A program made the translations under genes and the position numbers. Of a stretch of 5,154 bases of DNA, positions 1 through 4,461 are shown one piece after another (positions within the stretch are counted from its first letter, which is position 1; each line of letters opens with the position of its first letter). The notes below the pieces were generated by a model. The model saw only the letters and a list, made by a program, of their open reading frames with translations. It was not told the DNA's origin and ran no database searches. The stretch spans positions 1 through 5,154 of the forward strand of contig JBIIJL010000145.1 in assembly GCA_044233795.1 (NCBI GenBank), given 5' to 3'. This stretch comes from JBIIJL01 sp044233795 (lineage in GTDB: Bacteria; Pseudomonadota; Gammaproteobacteria; Legionellales; Legionellaceae).

Positions 1-605
1 GCGGCATGATTCTCTCCAACGTGCCCGAACTCGTCGTTGGCAAAACCCCGCAAGGTAAAGACCAAACGCTCGAGATGGCGATTAACAGCAGCATTTTCCC
101 CGGCATCCAAGGCGGGCCGCTGGTGCATGTGATGGCGGGTAAAGCCGTGGCTTACGGCGAAGCGCTGCAACCTGCTTTCAAACAGTATGCGCAAGCGATT
201 GTCGATAACGCCCGCGCGCTTGCTGCTGTGCTCAAAAACCGTGGCCTCAACATCGTGAGCGGCGGCACGGATAACCACCTCGTGCTGGTCGATCTGCGCC
301 CCAAAAACCTCACCGGTAAAGCGGCGGAAGCATCGCTCGAACGTGCTGGCCTCACCTGCAACAAAAACGCTATTCCGTTTGATCCCGCCTCGCCCTTCGT
401 CACCAGCGGTGTGCGTTTGGGAACCCCCGCCGGCACCACGCGCGGCTTCGGTATCAAAGAGTTCGAAGAAATCGGCAATTTGATTGGCGATGTGCTCGAT
501 GGCCTGAGCAAAAACCCGGAAGCGCCCGAAGCGAATGCGGCAGTGGAAGCAACCACCAAAGCGAAGGTGCGTGCGCTGACGGATAGATTTCCGATTTATA
601 GCTAA
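1..605 (+). CDS. glyA: Serine hydroxymethyltransferase, 3' part (5' end outside window)
   Basis: GlyA is the cytosolic PLP enzyme that interconverts serine plus tetrahydrofolate with glycine plus 5,10-methylene-THF, the main one-carbon source. The open frame enters from the left edge (first full codon at base 3, reading G-M-I-L-S-N) and ends with TAA at 603-605. The visible part begins just after the position of the PLP-lysine motif (THKTLxGPRGG in the family), so the lysine itself is outside the window. Seen here: FPGIQGGP, VSGGTDNHLVLVDL, KNLTGKAAE, CNKNAIPFDP, SPFVTSGVRLGTPAGTTRGF; the arginine of GVRLGTP corresponds to the substrate-carboxylate arginine of the family. The C-terminus (DRFPIYS) is in the usual place. 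One oddity is that the stretch between MILSN and INSSIFPG is about 10 residues longer than in E. coli and many alphaproteobacterial GlyA proteins. The nrdR gene follows after a repeat-filled gap of 108 bp. The ATG at base 6 is internal, not the gene start. Confidence 0.96.
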   Translation, partial: GMILSNVPELVVGKTPQGKDQTLEMAINSSIFPGIQGGPLVHVMAGKAVAYGEALQPAFKQYAQAIVDNARALAAVLKNRGLNIVSGGTDNHLVLVDLRPKNLTGKAAEASLERAGLTCNKNAIPFDPASPFVTSGVRLGTPAGTTRGFGIKEFEEIGNLIGDVLDGLSKNPEAPEANAAVEATTKAKVRALTDRFPIYS

Positions 606-613
606 AAGCCAAC

Positions 614-713
614 GCTGAGAGCCTACAGCCGACAGCTAAAGAGAGGTGTAATGTATAACAACCAGATAAACTGCTTAGAGCTGTCGGCTCTTGGCTGTCG
701 GCTGTAGGCTCCT
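614..713. repeat. Inverted heptamer-repeat pair in the glyA-nrdR gap
   Basis: Bases 619-636 (GAGCCTACAGCCGACAGC) are exactly complementary to 694-711, giving an 18-bp stem around a 57-nt loop. Both arms are built of 7-base units. On the right, 680-714 reads GCTGTCG, GCTCTTG, GCTGTCG, GCTGTAG, GCTCCTA. On the left, 614-641 reads GCTGAGA, GCCTACA, GCCGACA, GCTAAAG. An alternative 11-bp pairing exists between 627-637 and 679-689, so the structure can slip. There is no T-tract after the right arm and the loop is long, so it is not a normal intrinsic terminator. The right arm ends directly at the nrdR ATG and could bury that start in the mRNA. Confidence 0.85.
651..707 (+). other. Possible 18-codon leader ORF ahead of nrdR
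   Basis: An ATG at 651 is preceded by a good Shine-Dalgarno sequence, GAGAGG at 641-646 with 4 bases spacing. It opens an 18-codon frame (MYNNQINCLELSALGCRL) that stops with TAG at 705-707, six bases before the nrdR ATG. The nrdR start itself has only a weak TAGG (705-708) ahead of it. Ribosomes translating this frame would run through the right repeat arm and open the stem, so it could couple translation to nrdR. The peptide resembles nothing I know, and its second half is simply translated repeat. The frame may be fortuitous. Confidence 0.25.
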
Positions 714-1157
714 ATGCGCTGTCCCTTCTGCAATCACGAAGACACGCAAGTGAAGGATAGCCGCCCCAGCGAGGACGGCTCCTCCATCCGACGCCGCCGG
801 TTTTGCCCTGCGTGCAACTCGCGCTTCACCACGTTCGAGCGCGTGCAACTGCGCGAGTTGACGGTAGTAAAAAGCAACAACGAGCGCCGCCTGTTTGATC
901 GCGATAAAATCGCACGTTCCATGGCGATTGCCCTGCGCAAACGCCCGGTGGATGCGGATTCGGTCGAGATGGCCATCAACCGCATTGTGCAAAAACTTGA
1001 ATCCGAAGGCGAGAGCGACATCCCCACCCGCCGCATCGGCGCGCTGGTCATGGAGGAACTCAAAAAACTCGATGAAGTCGCCTATATCCGCTACGCGAGT
1101 GTGTATCGCGATTTCGGCGAAGCGAGGGATTTCGAGAAGTTTGTTGATAAGTTGTAG
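714..1157 (+). CDS. nrdR: Transcriptional repressor NrdR
   Basis: NrdR is the ATP/dATP-sensing repressor of ribonucleotide reductase operons, binding paired NrdR boxes in their promoters. At 147 aa it is the usual family length. The N-terminal zinc ribbon has its four ligands at C3, C6, C31 and C34 (MRCPFC near the start and FCPAC at 30-34), with the basic SSIRRRRFC stretch and RFTTFE after it. The ATP-cone domain fills roughly residues 48-138, including VVKSN, FDRDKIARSM, LRKRPV, VEMAINRI, ALVMEELKKLDEVAYIRYASVYRDF. The ATG at 714 gives exactly the conserved family N-terminus, so the start is certain although its Shine-Dalgarno (TAGG, 5 bases away) is weak and the ATG abuts a repeat arm. The location between glyA and ribD is a classic order in alphaproteobacteria. 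No NrdR box was seen in this window. Confidence 0.97.
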   Translation: MRCPFCNHEDTQVKDSRPSEDGSSIRRRRFCPACNSRFTTFERVQLRELTVVKSNNERRLFDRDKIARSMAIALRKRPVDADSVEMAINRIVQKLESEGESDIPTRRIGALVMEELKKLDEVAYIRYASVYRDFGEARDFEKFVDKL

Positions 1158-1160
1158 GCA

Positions 1161-2333
1161 GTGGTCAGAGTTCAGAGTTCAGAGTTCAGCAACCACGGTG
1201 GCAACACTTCCACTGAACTCCGAACTCTGAACTCTGACCACGCCTTCCTCCTCCACGCCACCCGCCTTGCTGAGCGGGGGCTTGGGCGCACATGGCCAAA
1301 CCCCACTGTCGGGTGCGTGCTTGTCAAAAACAATGAAATCACTGGCCTTGGCCGCACCGCCGATGGTGGCCGCCCGCATGCCGAAACACTCGCGCTCGCG
1401 CAAGCGGGCAATGAAGCGCGTGGGGCCACTGCTTATGTCTCCCTCGAACCCTGCGCCCATCATGGCCAAACCCCTCCCTGCGCCCAAGCGCTCATCGATG
1501 CAGGCATTGCCCGCGTGGTGATAGCGTGCGAAGATCCCGACCCACGTGTGAGTGGTAAAGGCGTCGCCATGCTGCGCGCGGCGGGGGTTGAGGTTACACT
1601 ATCCACCATTCACCATCAACCATCCACCAACAGGGGCTTCTTCCGCCGCATCCAGCATGGCATGCCCTATGTCGCGATGAAACTCGCCACTTCGCAAGAT
1701 TCTTTCATGGCACGCGGCGATGGCGGCGGCCAATGGCTCACCGGCGAGTTCGCGCGCCAGCACGGCCATGCCTTGCGCGCACAGTTTGATTGCATCGTCA
1801 CCGGCATCGGCACGGTGCTGGCGGATGATCCGCTGCTCACCGTGCGAGCGCCCATTGCCTCGCACCCAAACCTAGTGCGCGTGGTGGCGGATCGGCAGTT
1901 GCGCCTGCCGCTGACTAGCAAACTTGTGCGCAGCGCGAACCAATTCCCCACCTGGGTCATCACCAGTGCCGAAGCGGTCGAGCACGCGGCGAGCCACGCA
2001 ACGGAACTTCGCGAGGCAGGGGTGAAAATTATTGTGGTGCAATCTTCTCCTCCCCCCATAGGGGGGAGACTGGGAGGGGGGCGAAGCGAGCATGCAGGTT
2101 CTTGTGACACTCCATCACCCAATGCGCACTACGATACTTCTCCTTCTGCATCGCAACTGCTCGGAACGCCCCCACCCCAACCCTCCCCCTGTGGGGGAGG
2201 GAGAAAAATGCGGCTCCAAATCAACGCGCAGAACTGTGTCCACTGCAAAACCTGCGACATCAAAGACCCGACGCAGAATATCGTCTGGACTACGCCCGAG
2301 GGCGGTGGTGGGCCGAATTATGGGAATATGTAG
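1161..2333 (+). CDS. ribD: RibD with truncated reductase domain, read through a repeat into an ETF-QO tail
   Basis: RibD is the bifunctional riboflavin-pathway enzyme: an N-terminal zinc deaminase and a C-terminal NADPH reductase acting on the pyrimidine intermediates made from GTP. The deaminase (about residues 26-145) is intact: PNPTVGCV at 46-53, zinc ligand H73 with catalytic E75 in HAE, and C98 and C107 in PCAHHGQTPPC. The reductase starts at about residue 168 (PYVAMKLATS, QWLTG, TVLADDPLLTVR), but recognisable sequence stops at VKIIVVQ, residue 294. Some 75-90 residues, including the usual EGG/EAGP-type motif, are missing. Residues 295-349 are repeat-derived, and 350-390 are the C-terminus of ETF-QO in the same frame. 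The usual SLDGR and GxSxWIT read SQDSF and GGGQWLT. The GTG start at 1161 is the only plausible start seen, lies beside the repeat and has a badly spaced Shine-Dalgarno (AGG, 2 bases away). RibD homology begins only at about residue 26. Reductase activity is doubtful; deaminase activity is possible. Confidence 0.8.
   Translation: MVRVQSSEFSNHGGNTSTELRTLNSDHAFLLHATRLAERGLGRTWPNPTVGCVLVKNNEITGLGRTADGGRPHAETLALAQAGNEARGATAYVSLEPCAHHGQTPPCAQALIDAGIARVVIACEDPDPRVSGKGVAMLRAAGVEVTLSTIHHQPSTNRGFFRRIQHGMPYVAMKLATSQDSFMARGDGGGQWLTGEFARQHGHALRAQFDCIVTGIGTVLADDPLLTVRAPIASHPNLVRVVADRQLRLPLTSKLVRSANQFPTWVITSAEAVEHAASHATELREAGVKIIVVQSSPPPIGGRLGGGRSEHAGSCDTPSPNAHYDTSPSASQLLGTPPPQPSPCGGGRKMRLQINAQNCVHCKTCDIKDPTQNIVWTTPEGGGGPNYGNM
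1162..1240. repeat. Inverted heptamer-repeat pair at the nrdR-ribD boundary
   Basis: The left arm at 1162-1189 is exactly four 7-base units (TGGTCAG followed by three AGTTCAG). The right arm at 1213-1240 is four units (CTGAACT, CCGAACT, CTGAACT, CTGACCA). The arms are complementary at 27 of 28 positions, with a 23-nt spacer that itself holds the small dyad CCAC-G-GTGG (1193-1201). The element starts five bases after the nrdR stop codon and runs into what should be the first codons of ribD. The architecture matches the element before nrdR (two inverted arrays of about four heptamers) although the heptamer sequence is different. Confidence 0.9.
1601..1628. repeat. Single heptamer array inside ribD
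   Basis: Four 7-base units stand in a row: ATCCACC, ATTCACC, ATCAACC, ATCCACC. They encode residues 147-156 of RibD (STIHHQPST), exactly in the linker between deaminase and reductase domains, where the family usually has an acidic or alanine-rich helix followed by N-x-G-F. The linker from AGVEV to NRGFF is 11 residues here against about 12 in E. coli RibD, so the array seems to stand in place of normal codons rather than add to them. No inverted partner was found nearby. Confidence 0.75.
2046..2205. repeat. REP/REPIN-like pair of inverted G/C hairpins
   Basis: Copy one (about 2046-2080) has the hairpin CCCCCC-ATA-GGGGGG at 2052-2066, extended by two pairs to 2050-2068. Copy two (about 2168-2205) has a perfect 9-bp hairpin, CCCTCCCCC (2181-2189) with GGGGGAGGG (2193-2201), around a TGT loop. 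The reverse complement of copy one aligns with copy two along its length, and the similarity extends inward (GAGCA and TGCAG shared beyond the G-run), so these are two inverted copies of one element about 85 bp apart. This is the layout of a REPIN (paired REP sequences). It sits between the truncated ribD and the ETF-QO fragment and keeps the frame open. Neither hairpin is followed by a T-tract, so terminator activity is unlikely. Confidence 0.8.
2208..2333 (+). pseudogene. C-terminal fragment of ETF-ubiquinone oxidoreductase
   Basis: The 41 codons from ATG 2208 encode the end of ETF-QO, the inner-membrane iron-sulfur flavoprotein that passes electrons from electron transfer flavoprotein to ubiquinone. 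CVHCKTCDIKDP is the signature of the C-terminal [4Fe-4S] domain, and EGGGGPNY is the conserved tail. Cysteines 10, 13 and 16 of the fragment match three of the four cluster ligands. The fourth, about 25 residues upstream in the family, is missing, as are the FAD and quinone domains (about 500 residues). The ATG is preceded by GGGAGGGAG from the repeat at suitable distance, so translation as a mini-protein is conceivable but a stable cluster is unlikely. The frame is continuous with ribD. In many alphaproteobacteria ETF-QO lies just before the TPR-ispE pair, so this end is probably in its native place and the body of the gene is what is missing. Confidence 0.85.
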
Positions 2334-2336
2334 CGA

Positions 2337-2534
2337 CTAACCGTAGATCGCCTGATACGGAATCGGGCGCTTGGTGACCGAATCGATCACGATTTCGCCG
2401 GATTCATAAGCCGCGCCGATGAACTTGATGCCGTTGGTGCTGTCGATGATTTTGCAGGGCTTGACGGTTTTGCCTTTGTATTTGCGCAGTTCGGTGACGG
2501 CGCCGCGCATCTCTGGGTTGTTCTTACTGCTCAT
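2337..2534 (-). CDS. Small conserved-looking protein of unknown function (65 aa)
   Basis: I do not recognise this protein. The chosen start is ATG at 2534-2532 because it is preceded by a good Shine-Dalgarno (ACGAGG, then 5 bases to the ATG). The frame stays open upstream to 2666 but without such a site, and that stretch would overlap the TPR gene start. The product is basic and lysine-rich in the first half (TELRKYKGKTVKPCKI) and ends in VIDSVTKRPIPYQAIYG. It has one cysteine, no signal peptide and no membrane segment. The pattern of short strands (GIKFIGAAYESGEIVID) suggests a small beta fold. It is convergent with the ETF-QO fragment, with three bases between the stop codons, and divergent from the TPR gene. 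The ribosome-binding site and self-contained length support a real gene. Confidence 0.65.
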   Translation of the reverse strand: MSSKNNPEMRGAVTELRKYKGKTVKPCKIIDSTNGIKFIGAAYESGEIVIDSVTKRPIPYQAIYG

Positions 2535-2547
2535 AAAATCCTCGTTT

Positions 2548-2633
2548 CGCGCGTGATAAATCGCGCATTTTGTTTGATAGGCGCGGCAATATAATGTAAA
2601 GCACCCGCAGTGCAAGTCATTTATCATCGCGCG
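2548..2633. promoter_or_regulatory. Long inverted repeat in the divergent promoter region
   Basis: CGCGCGTGATAAAT at 2548-2561 is repeated in inverse at 2619-2633 (ATTTATCATCGCGCG) with one extra base, giving 14 matching pairs. The midpoint falls at about 2590, on the TATAAT box. The left arm also overlaps a shorter dyad, GCGCG-N8-CGCGC (2549-2566). Two inverted sites flanking a promoter between divergent genes are what a repressor that loops or covers the promoter would need, but the regulator is unknown. Each arm also lies in a different 5' leader, so the repeat is not a stem in either single transcript. Confidence 0.5.
2590..2595 (+). promoter_or_regulatory. Perfect TATAAT -10 box for the TPR-ispE unit
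   Basis: TATAAT is an exact sigma-70-type -10 hexamer in the gap between the 65-aa gene and the TPR gene. The -35 side is weak: TTTTGT at 16 bp or TTTGTT at 15 bp upstream. Transcription would start near 2602, leaving a leader of about 40 nt before the GTG at 2643 but only about 8 nt before the GTG at 2610, which favours 2643 as the TPR start. On the minus strand, TTTACA (complement of 2595-2600) could be a -35 for the small gene, but its -10 is unconvincing. Confidence 0.5.
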
Positions 2634-2642
2634 GGTTGTGTT

Positions 2643-4460
2643 GTGCTTTACCATAAGGTTTTTCAAGGGGTTCGCTGTTTTTCGGCTGTGCTGTTGGTGA
2701 GTTCTGCGCTGGCAGGCACCGCGTTTGCTGAGGATGCGTCAAAGGAAACGCCCGCCAAGTCCGAGAAGCCACAGGCGTCAGCAACTGCCGTTTCTGAAGC
2801 GTTGCCCAAAGCTGCACCCGAGGTAAAGCCTGGGCTTGCGGGTAGTTTTCTTTCTGGCCGCTTCGCCAAGCAAAATCAGGACGTGAAAGAGGCCGCACGC
2901 TACATCAACGAAACGCTGGCACGTGACCCCAATAACGAAGCGCTGCAACAAGAGGCGATGCGCATGCATCTGCTGGCCAATAATGTGGCGGATGCAACAG
3001 CATTGGCGCATATACTGGCACAGCAGAACGCTTCGGATCCGCTGATTGTAAGCCTGTTGATGCTGGAAGCATTGAAGGCGGATGATTTTTCCAAGGCCAA
3101 GCAAGTGGTACAAAAAGGTTCGGGGGCGGGACTATTTGGCCTCATTCGCCCGGTGATGCTCGAGTGGATTGACGTGGCTTCGGGCAGCAAAAAGAGCGTT
3201 ATTGATATGCGCAATGCGGCGGAAAAATCCGGCTTCTTCGCACCGTTCATCAACTACCACACCGCACTGATGAATGATGCGATTGGCAACCATGCAGCGG
3301 CCAAGACGTCCTACGCCAAAGCGAACACGGATGCGGGTGTGACGCCCTATCGGGTGATTGAGGCGATTGCCAATTTCGAGGCACGCCAAGGCCGGTGGGA
3401 TGAGGCGCAGGCCGCGTTTGACGCCTATGCCAAGGCGAATCCGCAATCGACCTTGATACCGGAAAAACTGGTGCCCGGTTCGCCGCCCAAGCCATTGGTT
3501 GCTGATGGTAAGCAAGGACTGGCCGAGCTTTATTTCACCACCGCGAGCATTCTCTTTGGCGAGAACGCAACGCAGGATACGTTTGTCTATCTGCGGATTG
3601 CGCTCGAGCTGCAGCCTAACCTGCCGCCGGCACAGTTGATGCTGGCGAATCTTTACGAACAGTTGGGTGATTATAAACAGGCGATCGCGGTGTATGATTC
3701 CATCGCGGAAGGCAGCGTCTATACGCGCCGAGCACTGGTGCGCAAGGCGCTCAACTACGAAGCACTGGGCGAGAAAGAAATGGCCATTCAGCTGCTCGAT
3801 GCGCAGTCGGTCAAATACCCCAAGGATGCCACTGCACTCATCACCAAGGCGGATATGCAGCGCGATGCCAAGCAATTCGCCGAGGCAGTAAAAACCTATG
3901 GCGAGGCCATCGCCCGCACCGAACCGCTGACGGGTGACGATTGGCCACTCCTCTATGCACGCGGCATAAGCTACGAGCGTGCGGGCGATTGGAATAAGGC
4001 CGAGGCAGATTTTTTGCGGGCGCTGAAGCTGCAGCCCGATCAACCGGATGTGTTGAACTACTTGGCCTATAGCTGGCTGACCATGGGCAAGAATATTGCG
4101 CAAGCGCGCGATTACCTCGATGTCGCACTCGCCCAGCGGCCGGATGATGCGCACATCATCGATTCGATGGGATGGGCATATTATCTTTCGGGCGATTACA
4201 AAATGGCGGTGGAGCAGTTCGAGCGCGCAGTGGAATTGATGCCTGATGACAGCACGGTGAACGATCATCTGGGTGATGCATACTGGCGCATCGGGCGCGA
4301 GGTGGAAGCTAGATACCAGTGGCAGCGCGCGCTGACGTTTAAGCCCGAGAAAGAAGCGGCCGATGCTATCCAAACCAAGCTCGATAAAGGCCTGCCGGAA
4401 ATCGGAAAGCCAAAACCACAGGTGAGTGCGAAATCACCGGTGGAAGAACACGTGCAGTAG
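2643..4460 (+). CDS. Exported tetratricopeptide-repeat protein
   Basis: This is a 605-aa TPR protein, probably periplasmic or membrane-attached through partners. TPR arrays are protein-binding scaffolds; the exact role is not known. With GTG 2643 as start, residues 1-29 form a signal peptide: a short n-region with K and R, a hydrophobic core (AVLLVSSALAGTAFA) and an AFA|ED cleavage site. There is no lipobox cysteine. Then comes an Ala/Lys/Pro/Glu-rich linker (about 30-65). Helical repeats follow, degenerate in the first half and clear from about residue 333: LANLYEQLGDYKQAIAVY, LYARGISYERAGDWNKAEAD (about 437-456), IIDSMGWAYYLSGDYKMAVE (about 506-525) and VNDHLGDAYWRIGREVEARY (about 539-558). 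A GTG at 2610 would add 11 residues but sits too close to the TATAAT box. The gene is one base from ispE, an arrangement common in alphaproteobacteria. The last 20 residues are lysine/proline-rich and disordered in appearance. Confidence 0.88.
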   Translation: MLYHKVFQGVRCFSAVLLVSSALAGTAFAEDASKETPAKSEKPQASATAVSEALPKAAPEVKPGLAGSFLSGRFAKQNQDVKEAARYINETLARDPNNEALQQEAMRMHLLANNVADATALAHILAQQNASDPLIVSLLMLEALKADDFSKAKQVVQKGSGAGLFGLIRPVMLEWIDVASGSKKSVIDMRNAAEKSGFFAPFINYHTALMNDAIGNHAAAKTSYAKANTDAGVTPYRVIEAIANFEARQGRWDEAQAAFDAYAKANPQSTLIPEKLVPGSPPKPLVADGKQGLAELYFTTASILFGENATQDTFVYLRIALELQPNLPPAQLMLANLYEQLGDYKQAIAVYDSIAEGSVYTRRALVRKALNYEALGEKEMAIQLLDAQSVKYPKDATALITKADMQRDAKQFAEAVKTYGEAIARTEPLTGDDWPLLYARGISYERAGDWNKAEADFLRALKLQPDQPDVLNYLAYSWLTMGKNIAQARDYLDVALAQRPDDAHIIDSMGWAYYLSGDYKMAVEQFERAVELMPDDSTVNDHLGDAYWRIGREVEARYQWQRALTFKPEKEAADAIQTKLDKGLPEIGKPKPQVSAKSPVEEHVQ

Positions 4461-4461
4461 C

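Noticed and set aside
629..659. Promoter for nrdR (CCGACA ... TATAAC)
   Set aside because: The -35 is poor and the spacing is 19 bp; much of it is repeat sequence.
619..711. Intrinsic terminator for glyA
   Set aside because: The stem is perfect, but the loop is 57 nt and no T-tract follows the right arm; the next bases are the nrdR start.
895..1230. A second + strand frame over the end of nrdR
   Set aside because: It is out of frame with nrdR, shows no family resemblance and ends in translated heptamer repeat.
1601..1628. CRISPR-like array
   Set aside because: Units are only 7 bases with no spacers, and no cas genes are present.
2052..2201. Rho-independent terminators at the G/C hairpins
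   Set aside because: Neither hairpin is followed by a T-run on either strand in the right position; the A-run after the second hairpin gives a T-run before it on the minus strand.
2610..2645. GTG 2610 as start of the TPR protein
   Set aside because: It would sit only about eight bases after the expected transcription start, has no Shine-Dalgarno, and adds residues before an already complete signal peptide.
2337..2666. A longer 109-aa version of the minus-strand small gene
   Set aside because: The extra N-terminal residues would overlap the TPR start and cover the promoter region, whereas the ATG at 2534 has a clear Shine-Dalgarno.
3132..4373. A 413-codon open frame on the minus strand
   Set aside because: It lies wholly opposite the TPR gene, has no ribosome-binding site or recognisable domain, and is the kind of antisense frame that high-GC codon use produces.
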